Assembly (NCBI GenBank): GCA_024958995.1
Contig: JANXGZ010000074.1
Location: 1 to 21,269 of the forward strand
Direction: 5' to 3'
DNA: 21,269 bases
DNA from: Methylococcales bacterium
GTDB taxonomy: Bacteria; Pseudomonadota; Gammaproteobacteria; Methylococcales; UBA1147
The translations under genes were made by a program, and so were the position numbers. This document shows, piece by piece, positions 14,992 through 21,269 of this stretch. The number at the start of each line of letters is the position of its first letter. Position 1 is the stretch's first letter. The notes under the pieces were generated by a model. The model was not told the DNA's origin, searched no databases, and saw nothing but the letters and a program-made list of their open reading frames with translations.

Positions 14992-15984
14992 ATGATTGAA
15001 ACGATTTATATCGAAAGAAATGTGCTGGACCATCCACGCACCCGGAAAATCTGCGAGCGGTTCCCGGATGCGAGGAAGATCCACTGTGGCCGCTACACGG
15101 AGATCTTCAACCCCAAGGCGCAAAATTTTCGTCTCCAAAAGCGCAAGCCCTCGCTGATCCTAGCAGAAAAATTCAAGAACCTGGTCCTTCCTGCTCCCCC
15201 AGGATACGGAATCGGGAGCCAGAACAATTACTATTTTTCCCACATGCTCAACTGTCTTTACGACTGCAGGTATTGCTTCCTGCAGGGCATGTATCAGTCG
15301 GCCCATTACGTGCTGTTTGTGAACTACGAAGACTTCCTCAAGGAAATCCGGGAAATCGCCGCCCGGAAGTCCTGCATCCAACCCCACTTTTTCTCAGGCT
15401 ACGATTGCGACAGCCTCGCGATGGACCCGATCACCGGTTTCTCCGGATCCTTCCTGGATCTATTCAGTGAAATGCCCCAAGCCCTGCTGGAAATCCGAAC
15501 CAAGAGTACCCAGGTCCGTTCGCTGCTGAACCGGGAACCCATCGCCAATTGCGTGGTAGCCTTTAGCTTTACCCCCGAGCCAGTTTCCAGGACCCTGGAA
15601 CACAAGGTCCCATCGATCGAACGCAGGATAAACGCACTATCCAAACTTTCAGCGCATGGCTGGCCAATTGGACTCCGCTTTGATCCCATGATCTACGAAG
15701 ACAACTACCGGCCGAATTATCAGGCACTGTTTGGCCGTATTTTCTCGGTAGTGAAGGAGAGCGCAATCCATTCCGTCAGCCTCGGTAGCTTCCGTTTACC
15801 CGGTTCTTTTTTCCGCAAGATCAAACGCCTTTATCCGAGGGAGAAAATGTTCGCTGGACCACTTGAGCTCAAAGGGAACCAGGTCTCCTACAAACCCGTT
15901 CTGGAGACGGAAATGAGCCTCTTCTGCACCGAAGCCCTGATGAACCACGTACCTCAACACAAGATCTTTCATTGCAATTCATGA
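14992..15984 (+). CDS. SPL-family radical SAM protein (spore photoproduct lyase-like)
   Basis: A 330-residue radical SAM enzyme. C88-x3-C92-x2-C95 (NCLYDCRYCFLQG) is the [4Fe-4S] cluster motif with the spacing used by spore photoproduct lyase. C139 in GYDCDSLAMD falls where B. subtilis SplB has its hydrogen-donating cysteine (C141). Downstream segments such as LEIRTKS, VAFSFTPEP, ERINAL-type helix, GLRFDPMIY and GPLELKGNQVSYKPV also fit SPL proteins. In sporulating Firmicutes the enzyme repairs spore photoproduct in DNA; this window has no spore genes, so the substrate here is unknown and may be a DNA lesion or something else. Its stop overlaps the SDR gene start (ATGA), which argues for a joint function. 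No strong ribosome site precedes the ATG. Confidence 0.9.
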   Translation: MIETIYIERNVLDHPRTRKICERFPDARKIHCGRYTEIFNPKAQNFRLQKRKPSLILAEKFKNLVLPAPPGYGIGSQNNYYFSHMLNCLYDCRYCFLQGMYQSAHYVLFVNYEDFLKEIREIAARKSCIQPHFFSGYDCDSLAMDPITGFSGSFLDLFSEMPQALLEIRTKSTQVRSLLNREPIANCVVAFSFTPEPVSRTLEHKVPSIERRINALSKLSAHGWPIGLRFDPMIYEDNYRPNYQALFGRIFSVVKESAIHSVSLGSFRLPGSFFRKIKRLYPREKMFAGPLELKGNQVSYKPVLETEMSLFCTEALMNHVPQHKIFHCNS

Positions 15985-16685
15985 CCCGCACCGCACTAAT
16001 CACCGGCGCAAGTTCCGGCATTGGCCGGGCAGTTGCCTCGAGACTTCTGGATCAAGGCCATCAGGTCATTGGGCTTTCCCGAACCATTGACGATTCCACC
16101 TTCGAACATGACCAATTTACGGGCTTCCAGGCCGACCTCTCCGACCTGGCTGCGCTTCCCGATCGGTTGGGCTTTCTTTTGCAGCGTTTTCCGACGATTG
16201 ATTCCGCGGTATTTTGCGCCGGGCAAGGGCTTTTCGGGTGTCTGGAGGAATTCTCGTATAGCCAGATGCGCTCAGTCATGGACCTCAACTTTACCAGTCA
16301 GGCCTATGTCGCCCGGGCCTTGGTCCCGATATTCAAGCGAAACAAAAAAGGCGATATGGTTTTCATCGGATCAGAAGCGGCACTAAGCGGAAGTCGGAAA
16401 GGAACGGTCTATTGTGCCAGCAAATTCGCACTGAGAGGCTTTACCCAGGCCCTGCGCGACGAGTGCGGGAAAAGCGGCCTTAGAATCACCCTGATCAACC
16501 CTGGTATGGTGAATACCTCTTTCTTTAATGGACTGTCATTCACCCATGGCGAATCTGCTTCGCACGCGATCGAACCGGAGGACATCGCAAAACTGGTATC
16601 GACCGTCTTCGAGATGCGGAGTGCAACCATCCTGGACGAAATCAACCTGAGCCCCAGAAGTACGATCGTTCGATTCAAGAGTTGA
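15981..16685 (+). CDS. Short-chain dehydrogenase/reductase, coupled to the SPL-like gene
   Basis: A 234-residue NAD(P)-dependent oxidoreductase of the classical SDR fold. It has the cofactor loop TGASSGIGRAV near the N-terminus, the active-site Asn in LNFTSQ, Ser in FIGSEAALSG, and the Y-x3-K pair in VYCASKFALRG. The usual NNAG motif is CAGQG, a tolerated variant. I prefer the ATG at 15981, which overlaps the preceding stop as ATGA, over the one at 15972; it gives a normal SDR N-terminus (MTRTALITGASSG). The substrate cannot be deduced. Tight coupling to a radical SAM protein suggests that it supplies or processes that enzyme's substrate or product; this is inference. Confidence 0.92.
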   Translation: MTRTALITGASSGIGRAVASRLLDQGHQVIGLSRTIDDSTFEHDQFTGFQADLSDLAALPDRLGFLLQRFPTIDSAVFCAGQGLFGCLEEFSYSQMRSVMDLNFTSQAYVARALVPIFKRNKKGDMVFIGSEAALSGSRKGTVYCASKFALRGFTQALRDECGKSGLRITLINPGMVNTSFFNGLSFTHGESASHAIEPEDIAKLVSTVFEMRSATILDEINLSPRSTIVRFKS

Positions 16686-16864
16686 GATCCTGACGGCAGG
16701 GCGAAAGACACCTGCTGACCTTTCCCGTCAAATCTGTTAGCTTTCGTCGAACTAGATATTCATGCCGCCCAGATCGTGTTCTAGCGATTAGCGAGATGCC
16801 CATTGGCTTTTCCGGACCGGCAACAAACGCGGCCAAGACCCCTGAACCAAAAGGAAAACGTTTC

Positions 16865-17383
16865 ATGAACCCGACAGCCAGAACCTGTTTCTTTCTTGGC
16901 TTTCTCGCCTGTACGACCATGTTGGTCATCGCCGCCTACTTCCAGTTTATTGAAGGGCTGGAACCATGTCCGCTTTGCATCTCGCAGCGTGTGATGGTGC
17001 TCGTCGTGGGCCTGACCATGCTGGTAGCAGCAGTGCAGAACCCGGCCGCTACCGGCATCCGAATCTACTCGCTGACCACCCTGTTTTTTTCTCTGTTCGG
17101 TACAGCAATCGCCGGCCGACACGTCTGGCTGCAAAGCCTTCCGCCCGATGAAGTACCCGAATGCGGACCTGGGCTCGCTTATATCTTCGAGCACTTTCCG
17201 CTCAGCAGGACCGTAGAGCTGCTTTTGAACGGGACCGGTGAATGCGCAGAGGTTCAATGGACATTCCTGAGTCTGAACATGCCCGGATGGACCCTGATCG
17301 GCTTCCTGTTGCTGGGATTTCTCGGCGGCTTGCAATATAAAAATACACTGGGAACCGACCAGGCCGAGGGCAAAGTGACATGA
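16865..17383 (+). CDS. dsbB: Disulfide bond formation protein DsbB
   Basis: Inner-membrane quinone reductase that reoxidises periplasmic DsbA. The product is 172 residues from the ATG at 16865, which has AGGA 9 nt upstream and gives the short cytoplasmic tail typical of DsbB; a longer reading from 16796 adds 23 polar residues that do not fit the family. There are four membrane segments. The first periplasmic cysteine pair is in PCPLCISQR, and the second pair is C of ECGPGLAYIFEHFP and C of GTGECAEVQWTFL, both needed for electron passage to quinone. LSLNMPGWTL also matches DsbB. The gene overlaps the next one by ATGA. No dsbA lies in the window. Confidence 0.94.
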   Translation: MNPTARTCFFLGFLACTTMLVIAAYFQFIEGLEPCPLCISQRVMVLVVGLTMLVAAVQNPAATGIRIYSLTTLFFSLFGTAIAGRHVWLQSLPPDEVPECGPGLAYIFEHFPLSRTVELLLNGTGECAEVQWTFLSLNMPGWTLIGFLLLGFLGGLQYKNTLGTDQAEGKVT

Positions 17384-18219
17384 ACTCTGCGCTCAAGAAA
17401 ACCCTACTGCCGTTTTTCCTTGGACTGTTATTGTGTGCATCGGACCCGGCATCGGCTGAAAAAGAACCGTCCGATGCAACGGGCCGACTGACCAAGTCGA
17501 TCGCCGGAACCCATCGTGCCGCCGATAACAGGCAACGCGATACCTATCGCCACCCGAAAAAAACCCTCGAATTCTTTGGCATCAGGAATTCGATGACTGT
17601 GGTCGAAATCTGGCCAGGGGGTAAAGGCTGGTATACGGAAATCCTTGCACCCCTGCTCGGGGAAAATGGCAAACTTTACGCGGCTCATTTTTCTCCTGAC
17701 TCCCCGATAGCCTTTTTCACCTCCAGTCTGAAACAGTTCAGGAAGAAACTGGCAGGGAACCCCGGCGTTTACGAAAAGGTGGCCCTAACCACGCTGCAGC
17801 CACCGGCGCAGCTTGAAATCGCACCGAAAAGTACAGTCGACATGGTTCTGACCTTCCGTAATGTTCACAACTGGATGGAAGCCGGGCAGGCCAACAGCGT
17901 ATTCAAAGCCATGTTCGATGCACTCAAACCGAGGGGTATCCTCGGGATCGTCGAACATCGAGGGATTGCCGAGCTGGCCCAGGACCCGGAAGCCAGATCA
18001 GGTTATGTTACGGAAAAACACGTGAAAAAGCTGGCACGCAGGGCTGGTTTCGAATGGATTGAAAGTTCGGAAATCAACGCCAACCCACGGGACACAAAGG
18101 ACCATCCGGCTGGCGTCTGGACACTTCCACCAACCCTCAGGTTGAAAACCCTGGACATTGAAAAATACAAAGACATCGGAGAAAGCGACCGCATGACACT
18201 GAAGTTTCGAAAACCCTAG
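17380..18219 (+). CDS. Exported class I methyltransferase-like protein (COG4798 type)
   Basis: A 279-residue protein with a clear signal peptide: positive N-terminus (MNSALKK), hydrophobic core LLPFFLGLLLC, cleavage after ASA at residue 26. The mature part resembles a Rossmann-fold methyltransferase: motif I is VVEIWPGGKGWYTEILAP (about 74-91) with WPGGKG in place of the usual D-x-G-x-G; later come MVLTFRNVHNWM (about 155-166), LKPRGILGIVEHR (about 182-194) and an Arg/Lys-rich C-terminus. Such proteins are annotated as predicted methyltransferases, yet a periplasmic location would lack SAM, so either SAM is supplied, another ligand is bound, or the protein is not an active methyltransferase. 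Translation is coupled to dsbB through ATGA. The mature part has no cysteine pair that would make it an obvious DsbA client. Confidence 0.85.
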   Translation: MNSALKKTLLPFFLGLLLCASDPASAEKEPSDATGRLTKSIAGTHRAADNRQRDTYRHPKKTLEFFGIRNSMTVVEIWPGGKGWYTEILAPLLGENGKLYAAHFSPDSPIAFFTSSLKQFRKKLAGNPGVYEKVALTTLQPPAQLEIAPKSTVDMVLTFRNVHNWMEAGQANSVFKAMFDALKPRGILGIVEHRGIAELAQDPEARSGYVTEKHVKKLARRAGFEWIESSEINANPRDTKDHPAGVWTLPPTLRLKTLDIEKYKDIGESDRMTLKFRKP

Positions 18220-18304
18220 ACGGCCTATCTCCGAGGAAATACCACCCCTGATGAGATTGCCCTCAACCGAATAGGGATCCGGGTTGCCGTTGGCTGACCC
18301 CCGC

Positions 18305-18892
18305 TCAACTTCGCTGGCGCAAAGGACTCTTGCGGGGAAAATGCGTCCTCAGGAAATCCATCTGGTCACTCAGTACCCTGCGTCCCTGTAGATAGACATA
18401 TTCGGCATGCGTTGGAACGAAGGGAATCGCCAGCAGTTCCATGCCTGCAGACTCCGGTGAACGTCCTGCCTTGTAATTATTGCAACGCCTGCAGGCCGTC
18501 ACTACATTATTCCAGCAATCCTGTCCGCCCAGGCTAATCGGTGTCACGTGATCACGCGAGAGGGCGCCCATTGAAAAATGTTCGCCGCAGTATAGACACA
18601 GGTGGTTGTCACGCTTGAACAAGGTCGGATTATTCAACGGAGGTACGTACTTCTTGCTTCTCTTCTGCAGAGCAAAGTTTCGGCTTTCAGTCGCAAGGAT
18701 CGAATTAACATCTATGAAACTGCGTTTACCGGTTATCGCATTTATGCCACCGTGCATCGTATACAATAACGTTCCCAGAGAATAAACAACCTGGCCCAGG
18801 TAATACAGCTTGGCCGCTTCCTGGTAACCAATCCACTCAAGAGGCATCCCCGAAGCGTCCGTCCTCAAAACCTGTTGATTCCAAACCGGCAT
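18305..18892 (-). CDS. HNH endonuclease family protein
   Basis: A 195-residue protein with an HNH nuclease fold in the C-terminal half. Zinc ligands C99-x2-C102 (CLYCG) and C134-x2-C137 (CRRCNN) bracket LSRDHVTPISLGG with the catalytic D114-H115 and the following WNNV with N128/N129; NNYKAGR closes the motif. The N-terminal part (VWNQQVLRTDASGMPLEWIG, YSLGTLLYTMHGGINAITGK) is well conserved in gammaproteobacterial homologues but has no function I know. It stands alone, with no restriction, toxin or phage gene beside it, so I read it as a conserved housekeeping-type HNH protein rather than a defence gene. The ribosome site GGGAGG sits 4 nt before the ATG. It is convergent with the preceding methyltransferase-like gene. 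Confidence 0.92.
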   Translation of the reverse strand: MPVWNQQVLRTDASGMPLEWIGYQEAAKLYYLGQVVYSLGTLLYTMHGGINAITGKRSFIDVNSILATESRNFALQKRSKKYVPPLNNPTLFKRDNHLCLYCGEHFSMGALSRDHVTPISLGGQDCWNNVVTACRRCNNYKAGRSPESAGMELLAIPFVPTHAEYVYLQGRRVLSDQMDFLRTHFPRKSPLRQRS

Positions 18893-19288
18893 TTTGCCTC
18901 CCTATATCGAGCGTCTGAAGCGCATGATGTTCAATTCAGTATCGAATGAAACTATCCATCCAGAAATTCCAACAGGCCTTTTGCCATCGGCAAAAACCCT
19001 ATATTTGTTTAGACTTCGAAAAACCTCATATTGATAATGGACAACAACTTCTAATTATTAAAAGCCGATCATAAAAAAATTACAACCCTTTGTTCAATAT
19101 TGTTTTTTTATAAACCGATTCATCTTTGTACATCCAGGAACTACCCAGGAATTACGGTCACTTCGAACGATTCACTAGGAGTTTCCCATAACGCTGCCCA
19201 CAGTACCTGTGTATAACCCATCCAAAACGACGCAAAACCCCAAAGTCGAAACGAGTTTGCTCGATCTACAGCCAAAATTCAATCTTCA
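18893..19288. other. AT-rich divergent intergenic region between the HNH gene and priA
   Basis: These 396 nt hold no gene I can support. The stretch 18990-19140 is markedly AT-rich compared with its flanks, with runs of A or T at 19074-19079 and 19103-19111. A candidate minus-strand promoter for the HNH gene lies at 19057-19085. A 7-bp inverted repeat TTTTGCC-ATC-GGCAAAA is at 18979-18995. A TATAAC at 19212-19217 could be the -10 for priA but has no good -35. Confidence 0.6.
19057..19085 (-). promoter_or_regulatory. Candidate promoter for the HNH gene
   Basis: On the minus strand TTGTAA (plus 19080-19085) is separated by 17 nt from TTTAAT (plus 19057-19062), 4/6 and 5/6 matches to the consensus. 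The predicted leader would be about 158 nt. The region is AT-rich, so a chance match is possible. Confidence 0.3.
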
Positions 19289-21269
19289 ATGCCCACGATT
19301 CTCAAAGTTGCCGTAGCCGTTCCAATACGGCTGGGTTTCGATTACCTGCCCCCCGCGGAAGTAGACATAGACGATCTTTGCCCGGGCCAGAGAATCCTAG
19401 TTCCTTTTGGTCCACGAAACAGAACCGGTTTCCTATTGGGCATTGAACAAGACGCAGAAATCGATACGAGTCGACTAAAAAAGGTGACTTCAATCATCGA
19501 CAAAAGACCCCTGCAGTCGGAAGAGGATCTGAAACTGCTAGTCTGGGCAAGTCGTTACTACCATCACCCAATCGGCGAAGTCATCGCTGTGGCCTGGCCC
19601 ACCCTTCTTCGAAAAGGCAAGGCTGCTGAAATGACCCTAGACACAAGACTGGCTCTCGCCGCCCCCGAAGAGATCGTGCGTTCCAGGCTCGCCGGGAACG
19701 CACATCGTCAGAAAACCCTGGTCGACTTGCTGGCCGCTCACCCCGAGGGGGTTTTAAAAACACGTCTCAACCAGCTCGAATGGAACTGGCGCGGTACCGC
19801 GCGCAACCTGCTTAAAAGAAACCTCATCAAGACCCTAGCCGGCGGCTCGGCTCGGCCCTGCGAATTCGTGGTAACCGGCCCTCGGTTCGATCTGAATCCG
19901 GAACAGGAAAAAGCCGTAAAGGCCATCAGAGCCGAACTGGATTCGTTTCGCATTTTCCTGCTGGAAGGTATCACCGGCAGTGGCAAAACCGAGGTCTATT
20001 TCCGAATCATTCAGTCGGTACTTGAGTCGGGCAGACAGGCGATGATTCTACTGCCTGAGATCTCGCTTACCCCACAGGTCGAAGCGCGTTTCAAGGCCCG
20101 GTTCAACAGTCCGATTGCCCTGTTTCATTCAGGCCTGAGCGAGCAAAGGAGAAAAAACTCTTGGTTACAATGCGCAAAAGGCCAGGCGCCAATCCTGCTG
20201 GGCACCCGGTCGGCGGTCTTTACACCGCTAAAGGCTCCCGGCCTGATCATCCTCGACGAAGAACACGACACTTCGTTCAAGCAGCAGGAGGGATTCCGAT
20301 TTTCGGCTCGCGATATCGCACTCAAGAGGGCTCAGCAACTGAACATACCGGTCATACTCGGATCAGCAACTCCATCTCTGGAATCCCTCCATAACGCAGA
20401 AAGAGGCCAGTACCGCCACCTTACACTTTCGGTGCGTGCAGGCGATGCTCGCCCTCCCTTCATCCAGGTACTTGATGTTCGTAAGCAGCTGCTGACCGAA
20501 GGCCTTTCCCCGCAGCTGATCAAGGCAATCAAGACGACACTGGCCGGGAATCAGCAGGTCCTGCTGTTCATTAACCGCAGAGGTTACGCGCCTCGCCTGA
20601 TCTGTCACAGCTGCGGCTGGGTCGCCCAATGCCAGAGGTGTGACACCAGCCTTGTCATCCATTCCCGCAGGGAAATTCTACAATGTCACCACTGCGGGCA
20701 TCAGCGACGGATACCGGCTACCTGCGAAAACTGTAGTTGCGATGACCTGCGCCCACTCGGACTGGGTACCGAACGGATCGAACAAATCTTGGAAAAGATC
20801 TTTCCCGAATCAACCATCAGCCGTCTCGACCGGGATAGCACCCGCCGCAAGGGCAGCCTGGAAAGGACGTTGGAAGATGTCAGGACCGGCAAGACGGATA
20901 TCTTGATCGGCACCCAGATGCTGGCCAAAGGGCATCACTTCCCGAATGTTACCCTGGCAGGAATTCTAGACAGCGATTCGGGCCTTTTCAGCACCGACTT
21001 CAGAACCACGGAAAAGCTCGCACAACTGCTCATCCAGGTAGCGGGACGAGCTGGCCGTACAAAAAGCCGCGGCACGGTAATCATCCAGACCCGGCATCCC
21101 GAACATCCGATGCTCGTTTCGCTGATCAGCGGGGGATATCCGCGTTTTGCCAATGACGCGCTGGCTGAACGAAAACTGGTCGGCCTTCCGCCTTTTACCT
21201 TCCAAGCATTGTTTCGCGCCGAAAGCACCGACCCTGAGCACCCATTGACCTTTCTCAGTCACCTGCGGC
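19289..21269 (+). CDS. priA: Primosomal protein N' (replication restart helicase PriA), 3' end outside window
   Basis: A DNA helicase that recognises stalled forks and loads the replisome. I translated from the ATG at 19289; 660 codons are open to the window edge. The N-terminus (VAVPIRLGFDYLPP) is the 3'-DNA-binding domain start, so this start fits, although no ribosome site is clear. Walker A GITGSGKT is at 227-234, DEEH at 323-326, and LGSATPSLES at 358-367. Eight zinc cysteines form two sites: C439, C442, C448, C451 and C466, C469, C479, C482. Helicase motifs GTQMLAKGHHFPNVTLAGIL and QVAGRAGR follow. E. coli PriA has 732 residues, so about 70 C-terminal residues are missing here. Confidence 0.97.
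   Translation, partial: MPTILKVAVAVPIRLGFDYLPPAEVDIDDLCPGQRILVPFGPRNRTGFLLGIEQDAEIDTSRLKKVTSIIDKRPLQSEEDLKLLVWASRYYHHPIGEVIAVAWPTLLRKGKAAEMTLDTRLALAAPEEIVRSRLAGNAHRQKTLVDLLAAHPEGVLKTRLNQLEWNWRGTARNLLKRNLIKTLAGGSARPCEFVVTGPRFDLNPEQEKAVKAIRAELDSFRIFLLEGITGSGKTEVYFRIIQSVLESGRQAMILLPEISLTPQVEARFKARFNSPIALFHSGLSEQRRKNSWLQCAKGQAPILLGTRSAVFTPLKAPGLIILDEEHDTSFKQQEGFRFSARDIALKRAQQLNIPVILGSATPSLESLHNAERGQYRHLTLSVRAGDARPPFIQVLDVRKQLLTEGLSPQLIKAIKTTLAGNQQVLLFINRRGYAPRLICHSCGWVAQCQRCDTSLVIHSRREILQCHHCGHQRRIPATCENCSCDDLRPLGLGTERIEQILEKIFPESTISRLDRDSTRRKGSLERTLEDVRTGKTDILIGTQMLAKGHHFPNVTLAGILDSDSGLFSTDFRTTEKLAQLLIQVAGRAGRTKSRGTVIIQTRHPEHPMLVSLISGGYPRFANDALAERKLVGLPPFTFQALFRAESTDPEHPLTFLSHLR

Noticed and set aside
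16796..16864. Upstream extension of dsbB by 23 codons from an earlier ATG
   Set aside because: The added residues are polar and proline/lysine-rich, unlike DsbB N-termini. The internal ATG at 16865 has a better ribosome site and gives the normal family length.
18305..18892. The HNH protein considered as part of a defence or phage system
   Set aside because: No methylase, helicase, terminase, toxin or integrase lies beside it, and the protein matches a widely conserved chromosomal HNH family.
1..21269. Search for tRNA or rRNA genes, CRISPR repeats, insertion-sequence ends and transposases
   Set aside because: Reading both strands I found no tRNA-like cloverleaf, no regularly spaced repeats and no transposase-like reading frame.

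Overview
The window looks like a chromosomal segment of a gammaproteobacterium outside the enterics. The evidence is the rpoZ-spoT pair, the trmB / yggT-proC arrangement, DsbB, PriA, a well-conserved gammaproteobacterial HNH protein, and a TonB cluster organised like the Vibrio TonB2/TtpC system. I see no rRNA, tRNA, insertion sequence, integrase, phage gene or CRISPR array, so it reads as core and conserved-accessory genome rather than an island. The exact genus cannot be read from the sequence.

Layout. (1) 1-2300, minus strand: spoT (its 3' end lies outside the window) preceded by rpoZ; the usual upstream partner gmk is absent. (2) 2516-5026, minus: a redox module of rubrerythrin, a GlpC/HdrD-like (Fe-S) protein and a DUF3501 protein, with a perfect-stem terminator after the rubrerythrin gene. 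(3) 5189-10112, minus: a tightly overlapping six-gene energy-transduction operon in the order DUF3450 coiled-coil protein, TtpC-like MotA/TolQ/ExbB protein, ExbB, ExbD, TonB, TPR protein. (4) 10113-10433: a divergent control region with a perfect 12-bp inverted repeat in the putative leader of the TonB operon and a TATAAT promoter facing aroG. (5) 10434-13273, plus: type I DAHP synthase, an in-frame ThiS-ThiG fusion, and trmB. (6) 13296-14698, minus: proC and yggT, overlapping by one base. (7) 14992-16685, plus: an SPL-family radical SAM protein and an SDR protein, overlapping. (8) 16865-18219, plus: dsbB overlapping an exported methyltransferase-like protein. (9) 18305-18892, minus: HNH endonuclease. 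(10) 18893-19288: AT-rich divergent intergenic region. (11) 19289 to the end, plus: priA, cut at its 3' end.

Functional picture. The TonB2-type operon would power outer-membrane import with proton-motive force through two MotA/TolQ-type proteins and one ExbD. The rubrerythrin / Fe-S / DUF3501 set looks like a peroxide or electron-transfer module of unknown exact role. The aroG / thiSG / trmB run joins aromatic, thiamine and tRNA-modification genes. The most unusual items are the ThiS-ThiG fusion with an internal Gly-Gly, the SPL-like radical SAM / SDR pair in an organism with no sign of sporulation, the secreted methyltransferase-like protein coupled to dsbB, the DUF3501 module, and two strong palindromes in control regions.
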